A stretch of 64,000 bases of DNA from Actinomadura rudentiformis (GTDB lineage: Bacteria > Actinomycetota > Actinomycetes > Streptosporangiales > Streptosporangiaceae), in the NCBI RefSeq assembly GCF_008923185.1, contig NZ_WBMT01000005.1:248001-312000 (forward strand), given 5' to 3'. Each line of letters begins with the position of its first letter. Within the stretch, counting starts at the first letter, position 1. Below, in pieces: positions 54,858-63,547 of this stretch. Below the pieces are notes generated by a model. That model had not been told where the DNA came from. It did no database searches and saw only the letters and a program-made list of their open reading frames with translations. Made by a program: the position numbers and the translations under genes.

Positions 54858-55475
54858 TCACTCGTCCTTACGCATGTCCTTCCATACGACCCTCCATACG
54901 ACCTCGTCGCCCGACCGGCTGGCGGTCGGATGGAGCCCGAGCTTGCGGGCCACGGCGGCGGAGGGCTCGTTGCCGGGATGCACGGCGGCGGTGATCTCCC
55001 GGACGGCGTGATCGCGAAGCCAGCGGAGCATGGCGGCGGCCGCCTCGGTGGCGAAGCCGAAGCCCTGGTAGGGCATCCCGATGACCCAGGCGACGTCCGC
55101 CCGCAGCGCGGGCGTGCCTGGCGCCTCGCGGGTGCCTGGCGCCTCGGGGCTGCCTGACGCCTCGCGAGCGCCCGACGCCTCAGGAGTCCCTGCTGTCCCC
55201 GGAGTGACCGTCGCCTGGACGTAGCCGACGGCCCGCCGGTCGCGGCGGCGGCGGACGATCCAGGTGAGCCACCATTCCTGGTGGAACGGAGCCGGGCCGG
55301 CGACCAGGTGCTCGTAGCGGGCCCGCAGCTCGGCGGCGGTCAGCGGCTCGCCGCCCATGAAGTCATGAAGGCGGGGATCACCGAGCACCTCGGCCATCTC
55401 GTCGGCGTCGTGGACGGCCGGCGGCTCCAGGATGAGGCGCTGGGTCTCGATGATCTCGGCGATGGGCCCGAACAC
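54858..55475 (-). CDS. GNAT acetyltransferase with internal minisatellite
   Basis: A 205-residue RimJ/RimL-like acetyltransferase (TQRLILEPPAVHDADEMAEV; acetyl-CoA loop MPYQGFGFATEAAAAML). Between the N-terminal part and the catalytic loop lies an insertion of about 30 residues of Pro/Glu/Ala/Gly repeats, encoded by an 18-bp minisatellite. The C-terminus contains VVWRVVWK, from a 12-bp direct duplication. The fold otherwise looks intact, so the insert sits in a surface loop. Substrate unknown. Confidence 0.82.
   Translation of the reverse strand: MFGPIAEIIETQRLILEPPAVHDADEMAEVLGDPRLHDFMGGEPLTAAELRARYEHLVAGPAPFHQEWWLTWIVRRRRDRRAVGYVQATVTPGTAGTPEASGAREASGSPEAPGTREAPGTPALRADVAWVIGMPYQGFGFATEAAAAMLRWLRDHAVREITAAVHPGNEPSAAVARKLGLHPTASRSGDEVVWRVVWKDMRKDE
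55114..55203. repeat. 18-bp minisatellite inside the GNAT gene
   Basis: Units at 55114, 55132, 55150, 55168 and a degenerate one at 55186, each 18 bp (GTGCCTGGCGCCTCGCGG and variants). In frame with the GNAT gene; each unit is six residues. Confidence 0.85.
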
Positions 55476-55500
55476 CCGCCGACCCTACGCCGGGCGGGGC

Positions 55501-56049
55501 TCACAGGTGCCGGGTCCACGCCCCCTCGGGGTGTTGCCGCGGGTTGAGCCACAACCAGGGCTGCGAGTGGCGGAAGATCAGCTCGGTGCCGGGCTGCCAC
55601 AGGTACAGCCCCTGGTCATCGGGCCACACGACCTGCAGAAAGGGCAGCGGGGGCCGGCGGTAGAACGACAGCGCCCCCTTGAACATGCCGTCGTACCAGC
55701 GCGGGTCGACCGTCCGGAAGGCGGCGGTCTGGCCGCGCACCACGTCCTCCCGGCGGCCGCCGTCCTCGGGCGCGTCCCCCTCGGCGGTCTGCTGGCCGAG
55801 CGTGTTGAGGATGGCCTCCATCTCGTAGATGTCGCCGCCGAACATCGCCAGCTCGGAGGAGCGGAAGCTGTGCCAGAGCCCGATCGTGTACGCCCAGCCG
55901 GGGCCCTCGGCGTCGCCGGGGACCAGGACGACGCTCCACCCGTACTGGCTGACGTGCACGATCGTACGGAGCTCGAAATTGTCGAGGCGGTCGCGGTCAC
56001 CGTAGTCGTGATCGATGATGCAGTGACACCCGGGGCGGCCGTCGGACAT
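55501..56049 (-). CDS. DUF4262 domain protein
   Basis: A 182-residue protein with DUF4262 features: IVHVSQYGWSVVLVPGDAEG, GWAYTIGLWHSF and SELAMFGGDI. The C-terminus adds LYLWQPGTELIFRHSQPW. The ATG at 56049 has GAAGG upstream. Family function unknown. Same strand as the flanking genes but with its own start region. Confidence 0.83.
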   Translation of the reverse strand: MSDGRPGCHCIIDHDYGDRDRLDNFELRTIVHVSQYGWSVVLVPGDAEGPGWAYTIGLWHSFRSSELAMFGGDIYEMEAILNTLGQQTAEGDAPEDGGRREDVVRGQTAAFRTVDPRWYDGMFKGALSFYRRPPLPFLQVVWPDDQGLYLWQPGTELIFRHSQPWLWLNPRQHPEGAWTRHL

Positions 56050-56096
56050 GACCTTCAGCTTACGATCATTGTGTGGCGACATCTCACCCCGGAAGG

Positions 56097-56513
56097 CTAG
56101 CCGCCGAGCGTCTCTGGACGCTCGGCGAGTGAGGCGAAATGGTCACCGGGTGAGTGGAGGAGACGCCGTTCGGTGAGATCCAGCAGGCCGCAGACGCTCG
56201 TGATCTCGGCCGCCACCGTGCCGTCCGTCCGGCGGATCTCCTGCTCGATCCGGAACGTCTTGCCGTCGCCGAAGACGAACCTGCAGGTGACGTCCACCTC
56301 GTCGCCGCCGCGCAGCTCCCGGCGGAACTTGAGGTTGGTCTCAAGTGTGACGGGGCCCACGCCGGTGGCCAGCAGCTTGTCTCCGGGCAGCCCGGCGGCG
56401 CGCAGGCACTCCCAGCGCGCATGCTCGGCGTACTGCATGTAGACCGCCTGGTTGAGGTGGCCCTGGGTGTCGAGTTCGTAGGCGCGAACGGCGACACGGG
56501 TCGCGAAGGTCAT
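56097..56513 (-). CDS. 4HBT-type acyl-CoA thioesterase
   Basis: A 138-residue hotdog-fold thioesterase (RAYELDTQGHLNQAVYMQYAEHARW, with the catalytic-type Asp near the N-terminus). It hydrolyses an acyl-CoA thioester; the substrate is unknown. A 10-bp stem with a 4-nt loop (56103-56126) spans its last codons and may end the transcript. Confidence 0.88.
   Translation of the reverse strand: MTFATRVAVRAYELDTQGHLNQAVYMQYAEHARWECLRAAGLPGDKLLATGVGPVTLETNLKFRRELRGGDEVDVTCRFVFGDGKTFRIEQEIRRTDGTVAAEITSVCGLLDLTERRLLHSPGDHFASLAERPETLGG
56103..56126 (-). terminator. Hairpin over the thioesterase stop
   Basis: GCCGAGCGTC (56103-56112), loop TCTG, GACGCTCGGC (56117-56126): perfect 10-bp stem, three bases from the stop codon, inside the coding end of the thioesterase gene. 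Confidence 0.4.
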
Positions 56514-56666
56514 GGCAATCCGATCACGGGTCGGGGCGTCGGTCGATCGTACGCGCGGGGTGTGACAGAGCCGGCCCGAGCCGTGCTCGGCGGATCGGCG
56601 AAGCCGTCATGAGGGCGCGGTTCGCGGGTACGGGTCCTCCCGGAGGCGGGCGCTGTGGGAGGCGCG

Positions 56667-57398
56667 ATGTTGATCGGCACGTCCGGATGGCAGTACGCCG
56701 ACTGGCGCGGGGTGCTCTACCCCAGCGGGCTGGCCCAGCGGCGGTGGCTGGAGCGGTACGCGGAGAGCTTCACCACGGTCGAGAACAACAACGCCTTCTA
56801 CCGCCTGCCCAAGAGGGAGACGTTCGAGAGCTGGCGGGACCGTACGCCGGACGGCTTCGTGATGGCCGTGAAAGCCAGCCGTTTCCTCACGCACATGAAG
56901 CGGCTGCGGGAGCCGGAGGAGCCGGTGGCCCGGCTGATGAGCGTCGCCGAGGGGCTCGGTCCCAAGCTGGGGCCGATCCTGCTCCAGCTGCCTCCGACGT
57001 TGCAGGCCGAGCCGGAGCGCCTCGCCGCCTGCCTGCGGTGCTTTCCCGATCGGATCCGGGTGGCGGTGGAGCCGCGGCATCCCTCGTGGTGGTCCGACGA
57101 GGTGCGTTCCGTACTCGAACGGCACCGCGCCGCGCTGTGCTGGGCCGATCGGCACAGCCGCCCGCTGACCCCGCTGTGGCGGACCACGGACTGGCTGTAC
57201 GTGCGGTTCCACGAGGGCGCGGCCCAGCCCTGGCCCACGTACGGTGACCAGGCCCTCGCCACATGGGTGAGCCGCATCAACGAGGCCGAGTACGACGAGG
57301 CCTACGTCTACTTCAACAACGACCCGACCGGCGCGGCCGTCCGCAACGCGGTCCGGTTCGCCGAGCTGGCCGGCCAGACTTTGGCCCTGCAAGCCTGA
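56667..57398 (+). CDS. DUF72 (YecE-like) protein
   Basis: A 243-residue TIM-barrel protein of the DUF72 family (MLIGTSGWQYADWRGVLYP; ENNNAFYRLPKRETFESW; AVEPRHPSWWSDEV; LYVRFHEG; YVYFNNDPTGAAVRNA). Function unknown; often found with DNA repair or tRNA genes. The start at 56667 is chosen over 56655 because the latter GTG is part of the Shine-Dalgarno GGGAGG. The last 18 bp are exactly duplicated after the stop. Confidence 0.88.
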   Translation: MLIGTSGWQYADWRGVLYPSGLAQRRWLERYAESFTTVENNNAFYRLPKRETFESWRDRTPDGFVMAVKASRFLTHMKRLREPEEPVARLMSVAEGLGPKLGPILLQLPPTLQAEPERLAACLRCFPDRIRVAVEPRHPSWWSDEVRSVLERHRAALCWADRHSRPLTPLWRTTDWLYVRFHEGAAQPWPTYGDQALATWVSRINEAEYDEAYVYFNNDPTGAAVRNAVRFAELAGQTLALQA

Positions 57399-57418
57399 GC
57401 GGCCCTGCAAGCCTGAGC
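57383..57418. repeat. Exact 18-bp tandem duplication at the DUF72 stop
   Basis: GGCCCTGCAAGCCTGAGC at 57383-57400 and 57401-57418, identical. The TGA stop (57396-57398) is thus doubled. Confidence 0.95.
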
Positions 57419-57423
57419 GCTGC

Positions 57424-57560
57424 GTGGCCCTCGGGCACTACCGGGGCAGGGTCAGGGCCACCGGCGTGCCCTTCGAGGCGGCCTTCGCGCATGACCTGAC
57501 GCTGCGCGATGATCTGATCATCGCGTTCACTCAGGTCACCGACACGGCCGAATGGCCCGG
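57424..57560 (+). pseudogene. SnoaL-like domain C-terminal remnant
   Basis: The reading ALGHYRGRVRATGVPFEAAFAHDLTLRDDLIIAFTQVTDTAEW (read in two halves) is the last half of a SnoaL-like/NTF2-fold protein (the HYRG strand, FAHDLTLRDDLI and DT end). The N-terminal half is missing. The frame then runs into unrelated sequence and overlaps the LPFR gene on the other strand. A truncated gene, by motif recall. Confidence 0.55.
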
Positions 57561-57564
57561 AACG

Positions 57565-57693
57565 TCACGCGGCCCGGCGGCGCGAGCGGCGGCGGGAGGG
57601 CGACAGCAGACTGGCGAGCACCCGGAAGGGGAGGGTGATGACGTTGACGAGGGTTGAGATGATGGCTTGAAGTGCGGCGCTGATGCGGCGCAT
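57565..57693 (-). CDS. LPFR-motif small protein
   Basis: A 42-residue micropeptide: MRRISAALQAIISTLVNVIT then LPFRVLASLLSPSRRRSRRRAA. It has a hydrophobic helix followed by the LPFR motif and a highly basic end, as in the LPFR-motif small proteins of actinomycetes. A perfect AGGAGG lies upstream. Function unknown; probably a membrane-associated peptide. Confidence 0.8.
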   Translation of the reverse strand: MRRISAALQAIISTLVNVITLPFRVLASLLSPSRRRSRRRAA

Positions 57694-57818
57694 TGTAGGT
57701 TCCTCCTTTTGGTTACGCCCATCCCATACCCGCCGTCCGTTTTCTACACTTCGGTAAACGTTGAGACCTGGCACGATATGTGCCGCCATGCCGGTACCCG
57801 GTTTCCACCGGTGCACAG

Positions 57819-58907
57819 ATGAGGATCCACGACATCGACGACCACGAAGCGGTCCCCACGGGGACGGAGAGCGCCCAGCCTGAGCAGGCCTCGGACGCGA
57901 TCGACAATGCCTGGAACGCGATCGAAAAGACCAGGGACGAGGACGGCGTCGTCACCGGGACGGTCGTCGAGGCCGTCAAGGGCGGCCTGGTCCTCGACAT
58001 CGGCGTGCGCGGCTTCATGCCGTCCGCTCTGGTGGAACTGCGGCGGGTCCGTGATCTGCGGCCGTACGTCGGCCGGGTGCTCGAGGCCAAGGTCACCGAA
58101 CTGGACAGGAGCCGCGAGAAGGTGGTGCTGTCCCGCCGGGCCTACCTGGAACAGACGCGGGGTGAGGCCCGCCAGAGCTTCCTTGACAGCCTCGAGAAGG
58201 GACAGGTCCGTAAGGGCGTGGTCTCCTCGGTGGTCAACTTCGGTGCCTTCGTGGACCTCGGCGGCGCGGACGGCCTGGTCCACGTGTCGGAGCTGTCCTG
58301 GAAGCATGTCGATCACCCGTCCGAGGTGGTCGAGGTCGGCCAGGAGGTCACGGTCGAGGTCCGGGGCGTGGACATGGAGCGCCAGCGCGTCTCGCTCTCG
58401 CTGAGGGCCACACTGGAAGATCCGTGGCAGTGGTTCGCCCGGACCCACCAGGTCGGGCAGTTCGTGCCGGGCCGCGTCACCAAGCTGATGCCGTTCGGCG
58501 CGTTCGTGCAGGTCGGAGACGGCATCGAGGGCCTGGCGCACATCTCCGAGCTGTCCGAGGGCCGGGTGGAGACCCCCGAGGAGGTCGTCCGGGTCAACGA
58601 CGAGATCTTCGTGAAGATCGTCGACATCGATCCCGGGCGGCGCCGTGTCAGCCTGTCGCTCAAGCAGGCGAACGAGGCGGACACGCGCGACGAGTACTTC
58701 GATCCGACCCTCTACGGCATGCCCGCCGAGTACGACGACCAGGGCAACTACAAGTACCCGGAGGGCTTCGACGCCGAGACCGGTGAATGGCTTGAGGGCT
58801 TCGACGAGCAGCGTGACACCTGGGAGCAGCAATACGCCGAGGCCTGGGCGCGGTTCGAGCACCACCGCAGGCTGATCGAGGGCTCCGGCGAGGCCGGGGG
58901 GAGCTGA
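57819..58907 (+). CDS. S1 RNA-binding domain protein
   Basis: A 362-residue protein with three S1 (OB-fold) domains, about residues 45-115 (VTGTVVEAVKGGLVLDIGVRGFMPSALVE), 125-200 (KGVVSSVVNFGAFVDLGGADGLVHVSELSW) and 215-285 (PGRVTKLMPFGAFVQVGDGIEGLAHISELS). The acidic C-terminal tail has FDEQRDTWEQQYAEAWARFEHH. It is shorter than the usual four-domain ribosomal protein S1, so it is an S1-like RNA-binding factor. The ATG at 57819 has no clear Shine-Dalgarno; a GTG at 57780 in frame is the alternative. Confidence 0.85.
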   Translation: MRIHDIDDHEAVPTGTESAQPEQASDAIDNAWNAIEKTRDEDGVVTGTVVEAVKGGLVLDIGVRGFMPSALVELRRVRDLRPYVGRVLEAKVTELDRSREKVVLSRRAYLEQTRGEARQSFLDSLEKGQVRKGVVSSVVNFGAFVDLGGADGLVHVSELSWKHVDHPSEVVEVGQEVTVEVRGVDMERQRVSLSLRATLEDPWQWFARTHQVGQFVPGRVTKLMPFGAFVQVGDGIEGLAHISELSEGRVETPEEVVRVNDEIFVKIVDIDPGRRRVSLSLKQANEADTRDEYFDPTLYGMPAEYDDQGNYKYPEGFDAETGEWLEGFDEQRDTWEQQYAEAWARFEHHRRLIEGSGEAGGS

Positions 58908-58914
58908 GCGGCGA

Positions 58915-58961
58915 CAAGGCCCCAGCCGTGCCAACGGGGGCATGGCACGACCGAGGCCTTG
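58915..58961 (+). terminator. Two-tier hairpin after the S1-domain gene
   Basis: Outer arms CAAGGCC (58915-58921) / GGCCTTG (58955-58961) and inner arms CGTGCCA (58927-58933) / TGGCACG (58943-58949). Starts 7 nt after the stop. Likely terminator. Confidence 0.65.
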
Positions 58962-59134
58962 CCTGGCGGGGGCCGGTCTGTGAGGAAACCCTGGCCCTCC
59001 CCAGCACTTGAAGTCTCCCCCCGGCCGGGCCATCGATCAATACGCCCAGGCCGGATGGCGGGTTGTGGCCGATTTTTCGACGACCCGCGGTGAGCAGGCG
59101 GGGACCGAGGGGCGGGCTGGACGCGTGGGACCGT

Positions 59135-59182
59135 CCGCCTACCCCGGTGGTCTTGAACGCCGCCTACCCGGCGGTCTTGAAC
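59135..59182. repeat. About 24-bp tandem duplication spanning the GH36 stop
   Basis: 59135-59158 and 59160-59182 match except for one G/C-run length difference and one base change. The stop codon of the alpha-galactosidase gene (59164-59166) lies in the second; the first is downstream. Confidence 0.8.
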
Positions 59183-60498
59183 GGGGTCGGGGGTGGCGGG
59201 CCGGCCAGGAGGCGGCGGGTGGTCTCCAGGCCCCACGCGTCGAGGTCGAGGATGCGGTCCGACGACGCGCGCAGCCCGCCGAAGCGCTCGACCGTGCGCG
59301 CCCAGGCCTCCCGTTCCTCCATGGCGGGCCGCGCGACCAGGCAGTCCGGGTCGTTCACCCAGAAACGGCCGTGCTGCCAGGCCCGGGCCACGGTCGTCGC
59401 GGTGGCGGCGAGCTGGGAGGGCCGGGACATGTCACCGGACGGCGGACGCACGGTGAGGCCGATGTCCGGCCCGACCCGCATCGCGTCCACCAGGCCGACA
59501 CTGGGCAGGATGGGCGCGCCGCAGCCGAGCAGGTAGGCGTCCGGCCCGATCGCCTCCCGGATCACCTCGAGCCCGTGCCGGTAGGCGGCCGGGCCGGGCA
59601 TGTCCGTGCTGCGCCGCCCGTCGAGCGCGCCCGCGTAGAGGAAGTCCACCTTGAAGTAGTCGAAGCCGAGGCCGCGCAGGCGGGTGAAGACCTCCCGCAG
59701 GTAGGCCTCCGCACCCGGGTGCGTGACGTCGAGGGCGCGCAGGCTCTGGCCCCAGTTCCGGCCGGCGTCGCCCATCAGCCATTCGGGGTGGTCGCGGGCG
59801 AGGGTGCTGTGCTCGCCGGCGAGGAACGGGGCGACCCACACCCCGCACCGGTGGCCGACGTCGCGGATGCGGGCCGCCAGCCCGGGCAGATCGGCGAACG
59901 GGCGGGACGTGGCCAGCCAGTCGCCGATCCCGGCCTGCCAGCCGTCGTCGATCTGCACGACGTCGACCGGCAACCCGCGGTCGGCGATCGCGGCCACGTT
60001 CTCCATCACGTCCGCGGCGGTGACCCCGCCGAAGTAGTGGTACCAGGAGCACCAGACCGTGGGCGGCCTGCGGGGCACGTTCCCCCACGCGAAGGTGTCC
60101 GCCCAGCCCGCGAGGGCCGACTCGATGGTGCCGGAGTGGCCGATCTCCTCGACGTCGCCGTCGCCGTCGGTGTCGGCGTCGGTTTCGATGGCGAGCCGGT
60201 CGCCGTCGAGGACGGCCCGGATCGACGGGACTTCGACCCGGCCGTCACGCGCCGCGTACAGGCGCACCGGAGAACCGTCGCCCGGATCGACCGCGAGCAG
60301 GCCTTCGCCCTGGAAGCCGCGGGCGGGGCCGGGGCGGCCAGGCCGCCAGCACATCGTCTGCATGACGCCGGGCCGGAGGCGCGGCCGCTCGCTCGTCGCC
60401 GTCACGGGATAGGTGGCGGACGGGCTCCAGCTCTGCCATCCGTGTTCGTACACGCGCCCGCGATCGGCGTCGACGGGCACCTCGGCGATGCGGTTCAT
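59164..60498 (-). CDS. Alpha-galactosidase (GH36)
   Basis: A 444-residue intracellular glycosidase that removes terminal alpha-galactose. GH36 features: VQIDDGWQAGIGDW, WVAPFLAGEHSTL, the nucleophile Asp in FDYFKVDFLYAG and the second Asp in AMRVGPDIGLT. It lacks a signal peptide, so it hydrolyses imported sugars. The ATG overlaps the stop of the upstream permease by 4 nt. It is the last gene of the binding-protein/permease operon. Confidence 0.9.
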   Translation of the reverse strand: MNRIAEVPVDADRGRVYEHGWQSWSPSATYPVTATSERPRLRPGVMQTMCWRPGRPGPARGFQGEGLLAVDPGDGSPVRLYAARDGRVEVPSIRAVLDGDRLAIETDADTDGDGDVEEIGHSGTIESALAGWADTFAWGNVPRRPPTVWCSWYHYFGGVTAADVMENVAAIADRGLPVDVVQIDDGWQAGIGDWLATSRPFADLPGLAARIRDVGHRCGVWVAPFLAGEHSTLARDHPEWLMGDAGRNWGQSLRALDVTHPGAEAYLREVFTRLRGLGFDYFKVDFLYAGALDGRRSTDMPGPAAYRHGLEVIREAIGPDAYLLGCGAPILPSVGLVDAMRVGPDIGLTVRPPSGDMSRPSQLAATATTVARAWQHGRFWVNDPDCLVARPAMEEREAWARTVERFGGLRASSDRILDLDAWGLETTRRLLAGPPPPTPFKTAG

Positions 60499-61334
60499 CC
60501 CTTCGTCGCCCCTCCCGTCAGTCCCTTGACGAAGTGCCGTTGCAACAGCAGATAGAGGATCAGCACCGGGAGAGTGGCCAGGAACATCATCGCGAAGACG
60601 CCGCCGAAGTCGGCCTGGTACTGGCCGATGGAGCGGTAGACGCCGGTGGTGACCGTGGTGCCCTGGCCGGGCCCGAGGATGATCAGCGGATTGAGGAAGT
60701 CGTTCCAGATCCATACCCCGAGGAAGATCAGCACACTCGCGGTGGCGGGCCGCAGCAGCGGGAAGACGACCTGCCAGAAGACCGTCCACCGCCCGGCGCC
60801 GTCGATCGCCGCGGCCTCCTCCAGCTCCACCGGGATGGAACGCATGAACCCTGCGAACACGAACACGCCGAACGGCACGTAATACCCCACGTTGAAGAGC
60901 ACCAGGCCCTGGACGGTCGTCATGAGGTGGAACGTGGCGAGCACCCGGGTGATGGGCAGCAGGATCACCTGCGGCGGGATCATCAGCCCGCACAGGAGCA
61001 GCAGCATGACCAGCCGTGACCAGCGGCCGCCAGAACGCACCAGGTAGTGGCCGAGCATCGCCGACAGCACGGTGAGGATCACCACCGAGAGCCCGGTGAC
61101 GATGAGGCTGTTGGTGAGGCTCACCCAGAAGAGCCGGTCAGGGCGGCTCAGCACCGCCTGGAGGTTGTCCAGGGTGGGTGGAACGGGCAGGGACGCCGGT
61201 TCCCTGGCGATCCGCGGCCCCTCCTTGATGACGTTGACGCACGCCACGTACAGCGGAACGAAGAAGATCGTGCCGACCGCGAGCGCCGTGAGCGGCCTTG
61301 CCCACGGCGCCCGTTCGCCGCGCATCGCGGTCAC
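60495..61334 (-). CDS. ABC sugar permease, MalG type
   Basis: A 279-residue permease with six membrane helices. The EAA loop (VELEEAAAIDGAGRWTVFWQVVFPLLRPA) that couples to the ATPase is complete. GTG at 61334 overlaps the upstream permease stop (GTGA); an ATG at 61325 is an alternative. It forms the translocation pore with the MalF-type protein. Confidence 0.93.
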   Translation of the reverse strand: MTAMRGERAPWARPLTALAVGTIFFVPLYVACVNVIKEGPRIAREPASLPVPPTLDNLQAVLSRPDRLFWVSLTNSLIVTGLSVVILTVLSAMLGHYLVRSGGRWSRLVMLLLLCGLMIPPQVILLPITRVLATFHLMTTVQGLVLFNVGYYVPFGVFVFAGFMRSIPVELEEAAAIDGAGRWTVFWQVVFPLLRPATASVLIFLGVWIWNDFLNPLIILGPGQGTTVTTGVYRSIGQYQADFGGVFAMMFLATLPVLILYLLLQRHFVKGLTGGATKG

Positions 61335-62233
61335 AGCTGCACCTCGCGTCGTTGCAGGATCTTGAGGGCGACCGCGCAGGCGACGGCGATGATGACCAGC
61401 ATCACGATCGCCATGGCCGACGCGTAGCCCTGCCGGTTGGCCACGAAGCCGGTCTGGATCACGTTGTAGGCGACCGTGGCGGTGGTGCCGGTGCCCGGCC
61501 CGCCCTTGGTGATGACCTGGACGTGGTCGTACACCTTGAACGCCGAGATCAGCATCACCACGGTGTTGATGGTCAGCGCCGGGGCCAGCATCGGCCAGGT
61601 GATGTGCCGGAACCGCGACACCGGCCCGGCGCCGTCGATCGCGGCCGCCTCCTGGAGGTCCTGCGGCACGCCCTGCAGGCCGGCCAGGTAGACGACGACG
61701 CAGAAGCCGAGCATCTGCCAGGACAGGATGATCCCGAGCGAGTAGAGCGCGTACGCGGGGTCGGAGAGCCAGCCCGGCGGCCCGGCGACGCCGAGCCCGC
61801 GCAGCGCCTGGTTGATCAGCCCGTCGTCGGCCATGAGCCGGATCCAGATGATGCTCACCACGACGGTGCTGAGGACGACCGGCGTGAAGAAGACGGTCCG
61901 CAGCGCGTTGTAGAACCAGCCCCGCCGGTCCAGCACCACCGCGATCGCCAGACCGAGGACGTTGGGCACCACGACCACGATCACGGTGAGGATGGTCGTG
62001 ACCCGCAGCGAGAGCAGGAACTCCGGATCCTGCATCAGCAGCCGGTAGTTGCGGAGCCCGACGAACCGGGTCGGCGGGCCGAACGGGTTGTAGTTGGTGA
62101 GGCTGTAGCCGAAGCTCACGACGATCGGCGCCAGCACGAAGCACACGTACACCGTGATCCCCGGCGCCCCGAACGTGAGGAAGTGCCACAGCCCCGGCCA
62201 GACCGGACGGCGGGTCCGCGCTCCCCGGGACAC
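61331..62233 (-). CDS. ABC sugar permease, MalF type
   Basis: A 300-residue permease with six helices and the EAA loop (VPQDLQEAAAIDGAGPVSRFRHITWPML). It starts at a GTG directly abutting the binding-protein stop. No ATPase gene is in the operon, so a shared MsiK-like ATPase elsewhere is probable. Confidence 0.93.
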   Translation of the reverse strand: MSRGARTRRPVWPGLWHFLTFGAPGITVYVCFVLAPIVVSFGYSLTNYNPFGPPTRFVGLRNYRLLMQDPEFLLSLRVTTILTVIVVVVPNVLGLAIAVVLDRRGWFYNALRTVFFTPVVLSTVVVSIIWIRLMADDGLINQALRGLGVAGPPGWLSDPAYALYSLGIILSWQMLGFCVVVYLAGLQGVPQDLQEAAAIDGAGPVSRFRHITWPMLAPALTINTVVMLISAFKVYDHVQVITKGGPGTGTTATVAYNVIQTGFVANRQGYASAMAIVMLVIIAVACAVALKILQRREVQL

Positions 62234-63547
62234 TCAGGATCCCTTGGCCCACTCGCCGTCCAGGAACCTCGCGACCTGTTCCGGCGTGCGGCGGCCGGTG
62301 ACCAGGTCCTGCGCGGCGGAGTCCCACTTCTCCACCACGCCCGCGGGCATGCCGTCGTCGCCGGCCTCGAACCCGAAGGCGGGCACGACGGCGTTCGCCC
62401 GGACGCCCTGCTGGTAGAGGTCATAGCCGGTCTTGAAGACGGGGCCCGCGTTCGCCGGTGGCGTGTAGCCCTTGATCGCGGGGAAGAGCCCGTCGTTCGC
62501 GGTGGAGGTGTCGAGGTTGGTCTTGTCGAGCTGGAAGCCCAAGGCGAACTTCTTGGCCGCGTCGAGGTTCTTGGCCTTGGCGCTGACCAGCAGGCCGCCG
62601 CCGGTGAACGCGGGCACGACCAGCTTCCCGTCGTCGGACGGCCAGAAGAACTGGCCGATCTCGAACGTCGGCTTGGTCTCGGGGTTGTCGGCCGCCGCCG
62701 CGAACCAGTTGCCCATCGCGTACATCGCGCCCTTGCCGTCCATGAACGCCTGCTGCGTCGCCGCGTAGTCACGTGACAGGTCGCGCTTGTCGATGTAGCC
62801 CTTGGCCGCCAGGTCGGCGAGCTTGCGGGCGCCGCTGACGAACGCGGGGTCGGTGAACTTCACCTTGTCCGCGCGCCGGTCGTGCATCCACCTCGGGTTC
62901 TTGGCGTAGACCTCGGTGCCGAGGATCCCGGCCCACGTCGGGCCGAGCGCGTCATGGCCGCCGCCGACGACCAGCGGCGTGATGCCCTTGCCCTTGAGCT
63001 TGGCGCACGCGTCGAGGAACTCCGCGTAGGTCCTGGGCGGGGCCGTGACGCCCGCCTTCGTGAAGAGGCTCTTGTTGTAGTACACGACGGGGATCGTCTG
63101 CGTATTGGCCGGCAGCTGGTAGATCTTGCCGCCGACCGCGCCGTTGCCGGGGTTGGTGAAGTCCTTCAGCTCGCCCGGCTGCCACGCGTACAGGTTGCCG
63201 CTCTCGGCGAACCCCGCAGGCGACACCGCGACCATCACGTCGGGGAACTGCCCGGAGGTGAGAAGCTGCTTGGCGTACGCGGTCCGGTCCTGGGTGGGCG
63301 CGACGAGCTTCTTCACCTTGATGTCGGGGTGTTTGGACGTGACGCGCCTGATGTTCGCGTCCCAGACCTGCGGGGTGAGGTTCGGCGTCTCGAAGACGAG
63401 GAACGTGATCTCTTTCGACCCCGAGCCGGACGCGCCGCCCGAGCCGTCCTTGACCGAGCAGCCGCCCGCGCCGAGCGCCGCCGCGCCGAGCGCCAGGCAC
63501 AGCGCCGCCGATAGCGTGGATGTCCAGGCCCCCGGACGTCTTCTCAT
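62234..63547 (-). CDS. Sugar ABC transporter substrate-binding lipoprotein (GH36 operon)
   Basis: A 437-residue solute-binding lipoprotein. The signal ends GAGGC with lipidated Cys at residue 30; KEITFLVFETPNL begins the mature fold. It is the first gene of an operon with two permeases and GH36. The likely ligand is an alpha-galactoside, by context. The ATG at 63547 has GGAGG upstream; a longer start would add 19 residues before the signal. Confidence 0.93.
   Translation of the reverse strand: MRRRPGAWTSTLSAALCLALGAAALGAGGCSVKDGSGGASGSGSKEITFLVFETPNLTPQVWDANIRRVTSKHPDIKVKKLVAPTQDRTAYAKQLLTSGQFPDVMVAVSPAGFAESGNLYAWQPGELKDFTNPGNGAVGGKIYQLPANTQTIPVVYYNKSLFTKAGVTAPPRTYAEFLDACAKLKGKGITPLVVGGGHDALGPTWAGILGTEVYAKNPRWMHDRRADKVKFTDPAFVSGARKLADLAAKGYIDKRDLSRDYAATQQAFMDGKGAMYAMGNWFAAAADNPETKPTFEIGQFFWPSDDGKLVVPAFTGGGLLVSAKAKNLDAAKKFALGFQLDKTNLDTSTANDGLFPAIKGYTPPANAGPVFKTGYDLYQQGVRANAVVPAFGFEAGDDGMPAGVVEKWDSAAQDLVTGRRTPEQVARFLDGEWAKGS

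Noticed and set aside
60495..62327. A single 610-residue permease-like protein
   Set aside because: Its second half is the MalG-type permease, but the first half is the wrong frame of the MalF-type gene. Two separate genes with a GTGA overlap explain the region better.
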